This document shows, in pieces, positions 1 to 10,689 of a stretch of 64,000 nt of DNA (positions are counted from its first letter, which is position 1; each line of letters starts with the position of its first letter). The stretch spans positions 434,001 through 498,000 of the forward strand of contig JAGMUV010000003.1 of assembly GCA_020744425.1 (NCBI GenBank), given 5' to 3'. The notes under the pieces are model-generated. The model worked only from the letters and a program-made list of their open reading frames with translations, ran no database searches and was not told the origin of the DNA. Origin of the DNA: Dactylonectria macrodidyma. Lineage: Eukaryota > Ascomycota > Sordariomycetes > Hypocreales > Nectriaceae. The position numbers and the translations under genes are program-made.

Positions 1-770
1 CAATGTCAGCTCTTGTCAAATCCTCCACTCGTAAGCACGGATTACGAGTAAATGCGTCAGTGAAAACAATCAATGGACGACTGCTGACGCAAATCTTAGT
101 CCCTGGACGAGCCTGGAGGAGCCTTATGAAGTCGATCAGTGTCTCGTGTCTTCCTTCGAACTCATCAAGACCGTCAATAAACAAAGCGAGCTGAAACTCG
201 TCTCCAATGAAGCCAGAGAGGGCGGAAAAGTTCTTAATCAGCTCTTCCCAGGTCCTCTTAGGTGCCAGTCCAATAGCTTGCTCGCCAAAAAATTTGAACC
301 AGGCCCAGCGCCGTGGACAGACTGGAGAAACAATGCTGGGGATTTGCGTCAGGACCTGCCCGAGAATGGTCCGAAGAAGCCCCTCCTGAGTCCTTTGCAT
401 TTCGCTCCCGGCATTCCAGAAGTAGAATGAGACGAATACTAGCTGTTTGTTGGATGACCAGTGCTCGAGGTGTTCCCGGACAGCTCTATGTTCTATTAAG
501 AACTTCATCAAAGTAGACTTGCCAGCACCCAGTTTTCCGGTTATCCAGTAGATGTCGGTGCTAGCTCTCCTTAACTAAGAAGTGTAATTAGGCTAGCGCT
601 TTCGACTTAAGGCTGCTCTAGAAAGGGCTTGGAAGATCCACTCGAACGCTTTGTCATAAGCATCGGGGATGGCGCCTTGACGACGGTAGAGTCCCCGAAA
701 CCCAAGACTCTTGATTATGGGAGAAGAACAACTTCGATCATCATGCACTAGAAGTGTCCAAGTAAAAAAA
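1..770 (-). pseudogene. NACHT-type NOD-like receptor fragment, runs off left edge
   Basis: NACHT NTPase core of a fungal NOD-like receptor (STAND family), read on the minus strand and cut by the window edge. From about 570 down to 1 the frame is open for roughly 190 codons. Walker A is GKLGAGKST (512-538) and Walker B is LFIDGLDEFEG (151-187); the lead-in DIYWITGK is typical of fungal NACHT proteins. The same frame continues upstream with FEWIF and a pre-NACHT region (to about 770), but TAG stops lie in frame at 593-595 and 575-577. The second sits where family members usually have Trp (TGG to TAG). The only GT..AG pair that would remove both is about 32 nt, shorter than any intron elsewhere here, so a decayed gene is more likely than a spliced one. 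The C-terminal repeats (WD40, ankyrin or TPR) would be outside the window. Such receptors trigger incompatibility-type cell death. Family assignment is secure; pseudogene status is inference. Confidence 0.72.
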
Positions 771-826
771 AAAAAAAGCCTAACTATTATGTTGCCCTGT
801 TAGTTGAACAATACGCGAGCCCTCGC

Positions 827-1465
827 TTATCCATGCTTGGTCATGTCAACGCAGAGAGTTGGCGCCATCAGGCATGATGTGTCATATGTTAAGTACCACT
901 CGGGCAGAACTTGATAAGGACGGAAAGAAGCAGAAGACGTGGGGCACTCGGCGTTGGATGTGCAAGCACGCCTGACATGAATAGTGTCTGTCTTGTTCGT
1001 GTTACTTGGAGTGTGAATGATGGGCTCTCCCGCATCTTGCGAGTGACAACGTGACGCGGGAGATACGGGAGGTGACGTGGTATGCCGCGGTTGTTCCTCC
1101 AGATGAACAAGCCTACAGCAGGTGTTAGATCGCCGAATCACATCTCTCCTCCTGGGGAAATCGGCCGTTTACTTCTCTCTCTTCCTCACGGTTGGCTGGC
1201 ATTCAATGACATCCATGGAACAGTTGATGCATGGTGGGCCCGAATGAGACAAGGTACACCTTACTTTCCGATTGTGGCAAGCCCGGCACGCGGACTTGGA
1301 CCGCTTTCTGGGCCGCTGCTGCATATTCGACTGCGGTGCGTGTTTTGGCATTGCAAGATGGGCTCGGAACGACCCCGGCGAGGTCAAGTCGCAAAGGAAG
1401 TTTGCGTGCCCGGAACCTCGGCGATTTATATGTTTTGGTCCTTGGCACAGACTTGCCTCGGCCAC
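827..1465 (-). CDS. Short Zn(II)2Cys6 DNA-binding protein (2 exons)
   Basis: Fungal-specific binuclear zinc cluster protein, expected to be a nuclear DNA-binding regulator. Exon 1 (1465-1173) carries C-X2-C-X6-C-X8-C-X2-C-X6-C, starting CRACHNRKVRC and preceded by a basic stretch RPRKRSKS. A 60-nt intron (1172-1113) with donor GTAAAC, branch CTAAC (1124-1128) and acceptor GTAG joins in frame to exon 2 (1112-827). The result is about 192 residues. Zn2Cys6 regulators usually have 500-900 residues with a middle homology region; none is visible, so this is a truncated regulator, a small one, or the first part of a gene whose remainder is lost. A second ATG (MPKHAPQSN) nearer the zinc cluster could be the real start. 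It lies just upstream of the NACHT pseudogene on the same strand. The cluster is certain; the rest of the model is moderate. Confidence 0.62.
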
Positions 1466-2649
1466 CCTGACTCCATAACTCTACAAGCAGATGGCGGTGC
1501 AGCATGAGGTGGAGTCCTCGAGACCATCCCGTCAGCGGTTAGGCTCGACGGGCTTTTGTTTTGTCAACGAATACTGTGCAGTAGAGACGGTGTTAGTTCC
1601 CGGTGTGCAATCTTAAGACAAATCGCCCCTCTATCATCCTCATTACTTTCTTTTTCGTCGACCTTCGAATCGGTTCCTTAACCATCGGGAGGAAACTACA
1701 TTCTTATATATGGGCTTATGGCAATGGATCTTTGTGCTTTTCACTGTTGTCAACCTAAAAAACATACAGTACCCTTTTCATGGAATGTGAGTGCTGCAGC
1801 CCCCACCCCCCTGAAACCAACTCGCGCTCTCTGACCAGCTGAAGCTTCGCTTTTTTTAGGCCCTTGGATCCGGTATACTCCTGCATCGAAAAGCCAAAGA
1901 CCTGCTACGGCACAGCCACATCTTCCTTCCGACTGTGTCAACTACGTGGTCGCCTATCATTGAGTTAGACTTCAACCTGCATAAATCAAACGCAACGTAC
2001 TTCACCTATCTCGATACATCTCAGGCGTATCTCAGCGGCATTCTCTTCGCGCCCTTGTTCGTCCGCAGGATCGATGGCCAGCGTTGAAACATGATCGTCG
2101 GCGCCGTTTCATGTTCTTTTCGTCGAGAAATCAGACCATCCAGGTCGTACGAAACGTGGACAAGAGTTGCAAGCTGGGATGGCAAATGGATATACATGGT
2201 GACACATTTTGTCGAGCGGCGTAAAAACCAAGAGATACTTTGTGCTCTGCATCCTGATATGTCATTGAAGTGACACAAAAGACCCTCGCAGTCCAGCACC
2301 ATCAGCTGAGGCTCACTTCAACTAGGTGAATACTTTTGCAAAGGCTGATGGGTTTGGTATTATTCTACGGAATGCATACTCGTATACAGGGCGGAAGATC
2401 AGATGCTCCTTCTAATGCGATCGATTCAAAGAACCTAGACCTGCCGGCGGCGCATGGCTCTGGCAACGGAAATCCTGGAAGTGTGATTGCAAGCGGATGG
2501 CCGTTACAGAGGCCTTAACGAAGTGCAGGTAGCTTTTACGGCAGCACTTAAACACTGAACATAGCTATCATAACCTTAGGCCCAGCATAGAGCCATCTAT
2601 CCATCCCCCTCGTAGGAGACTCATGACGCGTATTAGGACAATAATTAAA
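1466..2649. other. Intergenic, no gene seen
   Basis: About 1.2 kb between the Zn2Cys6 start and the next candidate. Only short frames without recognisable motifs are present on either strand. It should hold the promoter of the minus-strand zinc cluster gene; no clear TATA box or repeat stands out. Confidence 0.5.
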
Positions 2650-3060
2650 TTACCAAGCCATAAGGTTAGAATCCGGGCTCGCAATGTGCTGGCCATGGTC
2701 TAGAAGTATCATCCCAAAGCTGTCTTTACCTAAAAGGATATCTATAACGCCAGATCTCTTATAAAACTGCAATAAGTTCGATGGATTCATACCCACGAGA
2801 GCACTTGCTAAGCCCTTTAATAAGAGGGGAATTTGTAGACCTTCCCCTGCTACCTTCAGATATAGAAGTAGTTCCTTGAGGCATAGCAGCATCTCTGCAT
2901 CCACATCAATTCCGACGTCCTGCTCAGGTCGAAGCAGAGGTGGGTTAAAGACCGTAGCCATGATAGCAGCATCAGCAGTCTTGGTAGCAGCTCCCACAGA
3001 CACAAGCAGAGCTGAGCCCGGAGACCGACATTTTATCCACGCGTCAACAGCCGAGGCCAT
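2650..3060 (-). CDS. Hypothetical 136-residue frame, doubtful
   Basis: ATG-started frame on the minus strand. Its translation is not low-complexity and has a Leu-rich helical middle (LLCLKELLLYLKVAGEG). I recognise no family. It ends at a TAA overlapping a possible donor (TGGTAATT), so it could be the first exon of a longer gene, though no convincing next exon was found. It is divergent from the enoyl-CoA isomerase gene at 3405. It may be a chance frame. Confidence 0.22.
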   Translation of the reverse strand: MASAVDAWIKCRSPGSALLVSVGAATKTADAAIMATVFNPPLLRPEQDVGIDVDAEMLLCLKELLLYLKVAGEGLQIPLLLKGLASALVGMNPSNLLQFYKRSGVIDILLGKDSFGMILLDHGQHIASPDSNLMAW

Positions 3061-3272
3061 TCCTCATAGCTATCGAGGGACCCTGGTCATGTGGAAGCTT
3101 ATTATCTTCACCGAGACTGAAGAGACTCCCGAGGAGACGTGGAGAAACCTATGCCACGGGGGGACCGATTATATAATCGCCATGGTGTCAATCTAGAGGG
3201 AACCGAGGCGTACGAAAAAGGTACCTCGGTTCGTGGCTACGAATTATCATTACCACCGCCTAACATTCCATC

Positions 3273-3281
3273 TCTATATAT
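3273..3281 (+). promoter_or_regulatory. TATA-like element upstream of the isomerase gene
   Basis: TCTATATAT lies about 125 bp before the ATG at 3405, followed by pyrimidine-rich and C/A-rich leader sequence ending in CACCATGCC. This is a plausible core promoter by position only. Confidence 0.35.
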
Positions 3282-3404
3282 TCTTCCTGAAATTCTGGCC
3301 ACTCTTGAACTAGGTAGTGTTTGTCACATCTGGTTTACATCTTGTCAATGACCTAGTTCCCACTCCCTGCCAACAAACGATCACCACACCTCCCATCCAA
3401 CACC

Positions 3405-4250
3405 ATGCCATCCCAGGATTCCATGGCCCTCTTCGTGATACCCATTGCCAAATTCGGCTCTGATCCTAGCAGTGCACTCACCGTCACCTCACCAGCTCCC
3501 TCCGTCTACCTCGTGACCATCAACTCGCCCCCTGACAACCGTCTCACGACACCCGTTTGCCAAGCGCTCTTGCTGGCTCTCGACATCCTCGAGTTCGACC
3601 ACCCGCGCGGCGTCGTTATTACCACCTCGGCCATCCCAAAGTTCTATTCCAACGGCCTTGACCTGGAGCATGCCATCACGACCCCGGGCTTCTGGTCCGA
3701 CTCGATTTACCGCCTCTGGGAGCGCCTTCTGACCTACCCCATGCCAACCCTCGCCTTGATCCCCGGTCATGCCTTTGCCGGCGGCTTCATAACTGCGATG
3801 CACCACGACTACCGTGTGCAGAACCCGGGCAAGGGCTTCCTATGCCTCAATGAGGTCGACCTTGGCGCTCCGCTGAAGTCGCCCATGTCGAGCATCTTCC
3901 GGCAAAAGTGCTCCCCTACCATATACCGGAACATCGTGCTCGAGGGCAAGCGGTTCGGTGGCCAAGCAGCGCTTGAATCTGGGCTGGTTGATACGCTGGG
4001 CGGGCTGGAGGAGGCGCTGAGGCTTGTTGAGGCGAGGAACCTGGTTCAGAAAGGTCAGTCGGGGGTGTATGGAGTGCTCAAGTTGGAGATGTGGAGGGAT
4101 AGCATAGCTTTGCTTAGCAAAGAGAATTATGATGCCGAGGAAGAGAAGTGGAATCGGCGGGCGGACAGGGAAGCAGAGAGGGAGGAGGCTGGGCAGAAGG
4201 CTGTTGCAGAGTGGAAAGCTGCAGCAACCGCAGGCACGGTAAAGCTTTGA
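3405..4250 (+). CDS. Enoyl-CoA hydratase/isomerase (crotonase fold), ECI-like
   Basis: A 281-residue single-exon protein of the crotonase superfamily, closest in look to peroxisomal delta3,delta2-enoyl-CoA isomerases. These shift double bonds during beta-oxidation of unsaturated fatty acids. The first oxyanion-hole segment is FYSNGLDL (residues 80-87), the second HAFAGGFITAMHHDYRV (122-138). EVDLG (150-154) sits where the catalytic acid of ECI proteins is found. The C-terminal 50 residues are charged (EEEKWNRRADREAEREE). The protein ends VKL, which is not a standard PTS1, so peroxisomal location is unsupported by its tail. The start is set by a good context (CACCATGCC); a second ATG six codons on is possible. 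No introns are needed. It may act with the acyl-CoA synthetase at 8.3-10.7 kb, but this is only proximity. Confidence 0.88.
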   Translation: MPSQDSMALFVIPIAKFGSDPSSALTVTSPAPSVYLVTINSPPDNRLTTPVCQALLLALDILEFDHPRGVVITTSAIPKFYSNGLDLEHAITTPGFWSDSIYRLWERLLTYPMPTLALIPGHAFAGGFITAMHHDYRVQNPGKGFLCLNEVDLGAPLKSPMSSIFRQKCSPTIYRNIVLEGKRFGGQAALESGLVDTLGGLEEALRLVEARNLVQKGQSGVYGVLKLEMWRDSIALLSKENYDAEEEKWNRRADREAEREEAGQKAVAEWKAAATAGTVKL

Positions 4251-6017
4251 TTAGGATGGCGTTGCTACAGGGTGCTGGCCTTGCACAGCCAGAAAATAGG
4301 GAAACGGGGCGAGAAGACCATGCTAGTACATTTAAGGTGATGTGTTGTACAGATAGTGCGGCGCTGTTGTATGGGCATCAGTCTTCATAAGGACCTCGGA
4401 CAAAGTAGCCAAGAAAATTCTCACTAACCATCACTCACGAGAGGTTGTAATTGTTTGGACTCTACTGAGCCTTTAACGTCCCTCCTCTCCCCCCATCTCC
4501 CCCCGCTTTGCGTCACCGCTACTTTAACCTAGCTAGTTAACCTAGGATATCTTTACCGATTTTTATTCTGGGACTACGTCCGCAAGAACTAGGGCAAGGA
4601 GTTCAAGGACCTTGAGACCATGAACGCCAAGCCACGAAGGTGTCGACCATGTTGGGGTCGAACGACCAATCCGTACCGGGCGTCAGGAGGATGAAGCTAG
4701 AGGCCTTAAGAGGAAGTTATATGCCAGTTGCGAGAAGGGGACTATCTAGCCCATCATCAAAGCCAGTATTGGTTCCGTAACCATGGACAGCGTCCGACAA
4801 GGTCATGACGATGTGGACGCTCAACAAGCAGAGGGAGACTGTAATGACGATGAAGGTCACGGTGGGCAGCATGGTGAGTCGAACGCATGTCCACTACCAC
4901 GCACTCGACCATCGCCAAACCAGGCAACTAGATCAGAGGTAGATGGAGTGCCTCGGCTAAGATGGAGGAGAGCGACGGCATGAGCCCTGTGTGCTCGACG
5001 TGCAAGTTGAACTCGACTCTGTTCGGGTCCAGCATCCAGACCATCGCCACTAAGCTAATCCACATGGCTATGAGCCCCGGACGATATGGGTGGTCCCCAT
5101 CTACTCCAGTACGATGCCTGGGTCTATGGGTATCACCACATGTGATGCACATCCCGTCCAGGATGTGCCCGGACTTACCGGTCTTCTTGGCGTACTTCCT
5201 CATGCAAGCCACCATCAGGGAAGCGAACGCGGTCTCCTGCATACTGTTGTCATAGTCTTGCTCGAGGTTTCAGAGTGTTCGGCTACGGAACCAGCCAACT
5301 AATGACCCTCGTTGGCGCTGGCGAATATGTCCGAGAAGTTCGATCCACCCCTAAACGGTGGCAGCGAGACGGTGGTCATCAAGGTTAGCAACAACTTCAA
5401 TATCACCAAAATCGCTGAAGACAGCGCCAGGGACGCGAATTTCCACTTGTCCGGGAGCAACATGTAGAACGCGATGACTAACAACAAACGCGGTGATGAT
5501 GTTCTGTCTGCGGTAGTAGTCGGAGCTGATCACTCCGCCCCACATCGAGGTTTTGCCCGCAGGAGTTAGACTTGGCCAACCACTTCACATCGAGGGCAAA
5601 ATGTAATGGGGCTGTTTAAGCCAAACACATGACAGGAGGAGGACTTAGCAATGCCAATTACCCATTGTGGTATTTGTCGCTCGGACCCTCCCACCTCCGT
5701 TCTGGATGAGGGGACCGTTGCTGAGGGCTCCGCTCGTCGAGGCGAAGGACGTGGCACGCTGCAGCGGCCAGGATGGCACGATAGCTGCCCACAGATGCCA
5801 TAAGTTTAACGAGGTGAAAGGTGGTGTACCGATGTTAATATAAGCCTGGATAAGTGCTGCCTATAGTCATATGTATATAATGCGGAGGTATAGGGTGCTA
5901 TTGTGATATTTATAATAAGAGCAAGAATGAAACTTTATTCAGCGCCTTTAGCTAAATGCCGCCTCACCGAACACTTGTATAACATTGAAATACAATCCAT
6001 TGTGGGGCTGTTACTGT
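4251..6017. other. Long gap with decayed or unrecognised sequence
   Basis: About 1.8 kb without a gene I can support. Several frames of 60-104 codons occur, the longest on the minus strand at 4928-5242 (ATG start; contains CITCGDTHRPRH and a hydrophobic stretch). More hydrophobic minus-strand pieces lie at 5299-5545. Together they could be remains of a membrane protein gene, but the frames shift and no family is recognisable. AT content rises towards 5830-6000. Confidence 0.4.
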
Positions 6018-7191
6018 CTACAATCTTGGTTCAGAAACAATGATACTCAGCTTATCATGGAGCGTCGTCTCAGCTTCACGGGCGATCCGGTTAATCAGTA
6101 CGTCGCAAGTAGGTATATCGTGAATCAAGCCGATAACTTGACCTGCCGTCCAGACCTAGGAATAGTCAGTAAGGTGTTAAAAAATAATTAGCCCTTTGAA
6201 CTTATGCTTATTCATACCCCAGCTTCAGTGTCACCATTTTCAAACACTTGTTGCCCCCTTTTCCCACTTACGTAAGGCGCAATCTCTTCGAATTCGCCGG
6301 TCACGCTCTCGCGTTCAACCTTTAGGGCCGCCTCGCTGGTCGCGTTTCGGTAAAGACGCGTGGTATTTTTCCATCTTCGCAAAACAAGGGCTGTATCGGT
6401 CTCCTGAGCGTTGACGATGGTTCGCTTCACGTTTTCGTGAATGGGAGCTTCAACGGTAGCCAAAAATCTCGTGCCCATATTGATACCAGAAGCCCCCAAG
6501 CATAAAGCTGCCGCCAGTCCTTGGCCGTCTGCAAAGCCTCCTGATGCAATGAACGGAATTTTGAGCGCCTGGCGTGCCCTCGAAAGTAGGATGAAGTTTG
6601 TGAGGTCAGATTCGCCCACATGTCTGTTAACATATATGAGAAACTGTTCATGTAGCATGGCGATGAAATGAAATACTTACCCACCACACTCGAAACCATC
6701 GATAGAGAGGAAATCAGCACCTAGCCTGATCGCGCTTTCAGCATGTCGGATAGTTGTGCATTTGTGGAGTACAATGACTCCTGCCTTCTTAAGTGCTTTG
6801 ATGACGGGCCCAGGGCTGTTTCCGGCAGTTTCGACAATTCGGACGCCCTCTTCAATAATGACTCTGACATATGTCCCGTAATCGGGAGGTGCAAGAGCTG
6901 GCAGCAAGGTGATGTTGACAGCAAAAGGGTTCTTGGTCAATTTTCTGCACTTTCGGATCTCCTCTCGGAGTTCTTCAGGTTCTCGGAATATGAGGGCCGT
7001 GATCATTCCCAAGCCTCCAGCATTGCTGACTGCTGCGGCCAAACTGGCGTAGCCGACATACATTAGGCCACCCTGAACGATGGGTACTGCTCCCACGAAC
7101 GAAGAAGTTATTATCGAGCAAAGAGCAGGCTTGCGTGTGTGGACTTACCCTTGATGCCTAGTCGGCGTGTCAACTCAGTGGAGAAGGGCAT
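6018..7191 (-). CDS. Nitronate monooxygenase (4 exons)
   Basis: FMN-dependent nitronate monooxygenase (2-nitropropane dioxygenase family), which oxidises alkyl nitronates such as propionate-3-nitronate. Exons are 7191-7149, 7086-6681, 6623-6218 and 6155-6018. The three introns are 57-62 nt, with donors GTAAGT, GTAAGT and GTATGA. Joined, they give 330 residues with the frame kept throughout, the family's usual size. The start MPFSTELTRRLGIKVPIVQG is typical. VGYASLAAAVSNAGGLGMI, FECGGHVGE (across the second intron) and SGGFADGQGLAAALCLGASG match the TIM-barrel FMN and phosphate-binding segments. The last exon (VWTAGQVIGLIHDIPTC) is a well-conserved C-terminus and supports the third intron. It lies between lipid-metabolism genes with its own 1.1-kb upstream region, so no operon-like relation is implied. 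A detoxification role against plant or fungal nitro compounds is family knowledge. Confidence 0.93.
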
Positions 7192-8311
7192 TTTTCCTTC
7201 TATTAGAAGGGTAAAAGCAATCAAAAACCTCACCAACTCTTATTCTGGGTGTAGATGAAAGAAGATAGACTATTGAGCGTGCCTAAGCATCCAAGCATAG
7301 CGTGGAGGGTTTATCGGTCCTTCTTATCTAGATGGCGGAAGAATACCTGTCTTCGAGGTAGCTGCGCCGCGGTTGAGAGACGCTATCTCCGCACACATAT
7401 GAGCAGCTTTACCTATATCGCCGAGGCGAAATGAGCTCACGCGATGGCAGAGACGTCCCTCGGTAACTTTATTCCGCGCTACTTTGCAACTTTTTAGGGA
7501 ATGTACTGTCGGAAACAGGTTCTCAAAATTACGAAATTAAGAAGCACTGTACACTGTAGCAATTGCCACCGCGGTTCAGAATTTCACCGAGGCGCTTTTG
7601 CAAAACTTGCTAGCTTGCTATAAGAGTAATTTACCCGGACATAGTAGAAAATCGGAGGAAACTAAGGACTTGTAGGTATTTTGGTGGTATTTGGTCGGGT
7701 CGCACGTATCCACCTACCTTACGCCTCGGCGATTTTATATAACAGGGAGTTCAGAGGTGGAGTTATCATAAGCATCGGCCTTGGCATATTTAAGGCTCCA
7801 GCAGCTTTTGCCGAGGTTGCAACCTAAAAGCCACTCGTCCGCTCACAATTCCTGGCTACCGAAAAGCTAGGGGAGCCCTGCGGCCCCCAAAACGTTTGAA
7901 GATGAGAGATGAGATCACTTGTGTTTAATAAACGACTAGTCTTCTTATGGCACGCGAATGGGAATGGCAGCTTCATGGATGTAACTGACGATGGATTTAG
8001 CAATCCGGTCTTGATTCTCGCACTCTTGATAGCTGAGATGTGCTCATACATCCATAGACAGACTAACTGTGTAAGCCTGATCACCTTTTATTCCCAGCAG
8101 TGTCCGCAGGGCGGTATTCGTTGATGCGGCCCTTATTCAGATGTCTCAGAAGTCCGTAAAGGGCAGGAAAGCACGGAGACCGGGAATGTCAATTCCATAC
8201 CGGGCCGATCTATGTAAAGAGTTTCTTCGGTGGTAAGGCATCATGAACACATGGGGTTCCGAACCAAAATAGCGCTCATGTACACGTCGATTTCGCAATG
8301 AAAGAAGAAGC
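7192..8311. other. Intergenic upstream of nitronate monooxygenase
   Basis: About 1.1 kb holding the presumed promoter of the minus-strand nitronate monooxygenase gene and the 3' flank of the acyl-CoA synthetase gene. Only short motif-free frames are present. No repeat or RNA gene was recognised. Confidence 0.5.
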
Positions 8312-10689
8312 TCAGAGGCGCAACTTGCCCTTCCCCTCACGGGCCTCTTGCTCCTTGACCCGCTCATACAACTCGTCAATAATCCCCTTGTGATTGCGAG
8401 CAATCTGCGCACGCTTGAGCTTGAACCTATGCCAAGTCAGACCAAAATGAATATCAGTAAATGCATGAACCCACGTAGGTGTAAGGAGCCCATTCTCCAG
8501 CGTGAACGGATCCAACATCAGCTTGATGGATCTAACTCGCTCGTACGAATTAAATTTGAATTTTCTGCCAACTTCGTCAAGGGCCTCAAGGGCCGCCTCG
8601 ACAACTTTTCTGTTCCCCAGAACTTTAAGTAACGAGTCGACGGTGCCGGGCTCAACGGTGTCTCCTGTAGCCTTGGATGCGAAATCAGCAAATGCATCAG
8701 GGTCGACCCCTATGAGGCCCACCAAGCAATGTTGGTGAGGGTCGCCATGAACGTAAGCGGCAGCCAGCCAAGGGCAATTGCTGAGGTAAATGTTCTCAAT
8801 GCGTTCTGGTGAGATGTACTCTCCGTGGGATAGTTTGAGAAAGTTCTTGAGGCGATCTATCACTCGGAATTGACCACGCTCATCAACCGAGCATATGTCT
8901 CCGGTGTGAAACCAACCATCAGGGTCCAGTGCTTTTGAAGTCTCGGCCTCATTTTTGAAGTAACACCTGAATGTTGAGGGCCCACGGATAAGCAGCTCAC
9001 CTCTGGGGTGTGGCAAATCCGTAGCAAAGTAGTCCATGTCTGGAACGTCTTGGAGGCAGACCTCACAGGCCGGTGTGACAGCACCGCAGGTACCAACTGT
9101 ATAGTCGTTATCCAGTTGGCATAAAGCCGTCGAATATGTCTCTGTGAGTCCATAAGCCTGGATGAACTTGTTGGCAAACACCACAGAGAGAAGACGATGG
9201 AGCGAGGGATCCAGATGAGCGGCTGCCGAGACCATCGTCTTACAGCGCTCGAGCCCGAATTGTGAGGATATTTTCCTGGACCAGAGACGATCGTACAGGA
9301 CATGCTTATTGGTGGCAGATGGCGAGTTTTGTGAGAGATTTTGAACTTTCACGGAAACCACATGACGTGACAAGGCTCCAGCCATCCCTGGTTTACTCAC
9401 AGTTGCCGCTTTGATCGCGCTGCCGAAACGATTGTAAAGCCTCGGGACAGCCGTGAAAGCTGTTGGTCGCAATAACTTGACGTCCTCAATAAGGGCTGTG
9501 ATGTCTCCATGGAAGTAACCAATCGCATTTCCGGACCAGAGAGCTGCGTGCTCTGTCACACGCTGATAGATGTGTGCAAGAGGGAGAAACGAACAAATGA
9601 CATCGTTGGCTCCGGGCCTTGACACAAGCATTGCACAACTAGTCGACGCAACAGCATTCCGGTGTGTCAGCACCACTCCTTTTGGATCCCCAGTAGTGCC
9701 AGACGTGTAGTTGATAGTGATAACGTCGTCGGGTTGTGGTGGGTTATACGATCCGCCTTCGAGACCCTCACCAATCTTTTCGACGTCGTGGATGCTGAAT
9801 ATTTGAACGCCGAGATCGTTGCTCAAGGCTTCCAATAAATTCTTCTTGGTGTGTCCTGGTTGTTCACCTGCTTCCAATGAATCTAAGCAAATTATGATCT
9901 TTAGCGACGGCATACGGGGTTTCAGTTTCAACAGTGTTGCAACATGGTTCAATGACGTCGCGACACAAGCAAGCTGCGCATGGTTAACAATAAACTCTGC
10001 TGCGTTCGGGGTGAGGGTGTCGTAGATGGAAACGGTATAAAGGCCTTGAGACATCGCAGCCAGATCTGCGTATAAAAATTGTGAATGGGGATCCTTTGTC
10101 GATTCGCTGACCCACGTGTATCTCAGGACCTCGCACCTGTGATTTGCCATTCTGGCCGGTTCTGGCACCAGAGCCCGATACCATATCGATCTTCATCCAC
10201 GCCAATTGACTTGTGTAGGTGAACCAGGCCAACGCCGAGGTTTGCCCTTCTGCGCTGTACCGTTTCGTAGGTCTGCCATACGTATGGGTCGAAGGTTTGG
10301 GTAGCAGGATCATATGGACGATGCCCAAGACACTTGTTGTGAGGAACGCTATTCGCTGCGAGATGTTAGAACCTGGCGATGAATGCAGTGTCGGCAATGG
10401 GTGGAGACAACTGCCTTACCTGCCGACTCAAAGACATCGTGCATCGTTTCGATCTGTCGTCGTTGTTGGTCATTAGCAAACATTTACCTACCACTTCAAT
10501 GTCCATATGTCATCTTACTGAGGGGTCAAGACTTTGCAGAAGCTTGTCTTGAAATCTCCAATGCCTGTAGATTGCGCTTCTACTACCACTGGCAGTTCCT
10601 GGGATCGCAACGCTCTGCCGTGTACCCCATTTTGGTGGCACTTGAAGGGCTGCTGCACGCTCCCTCGCAACAGTTACGGGTGTGGGCAT
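8312..10689 (-). CDS. Long-chain acyl-CoA synthetase (5 exons)
   Basis: AMP-forming long-chain fatty acid-CoA ligase, resembling the fungal Faa2-like group. It activates fatty acids with ATP and CoA. Exons: 10689-10519, 10453-10420, 10355-10137, 10065-8475, 8426-8312, total 709 residues, the usual length. The first exon gives the family lead-in (SRSAIYRHWRFQDK) and the 34-nt second exon restores IETMHDVFESA. The P-loop YTSGTTGDPKGVVLTH is at about 261-276, then YGLTETYS and GWFHTGDICSVDERGQFRVI, with RLKNFLKLSHGEYISPE near the end. The last intron (8474-8427, 48 nt, donor GTGGGT) is in frame and stop-free; removing it restores LLTPTFKLKRAQ as in relatives. A naive 618-codon reading from 10168 starts inside intron 3 and is wrong. 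The C-terminus (KLRL) is not a canonical PTS1. Branch sites GCTAAT and TCTAAC support introns 1 and 2. Confidence 0.93.

Noticed and set aside
10066..10168. Acyl-CoA synthetase start at 10168
   Set aside because: This reading begins inside intron 3. Spliced upstream exons restore the conserved N-terminus and usual length.
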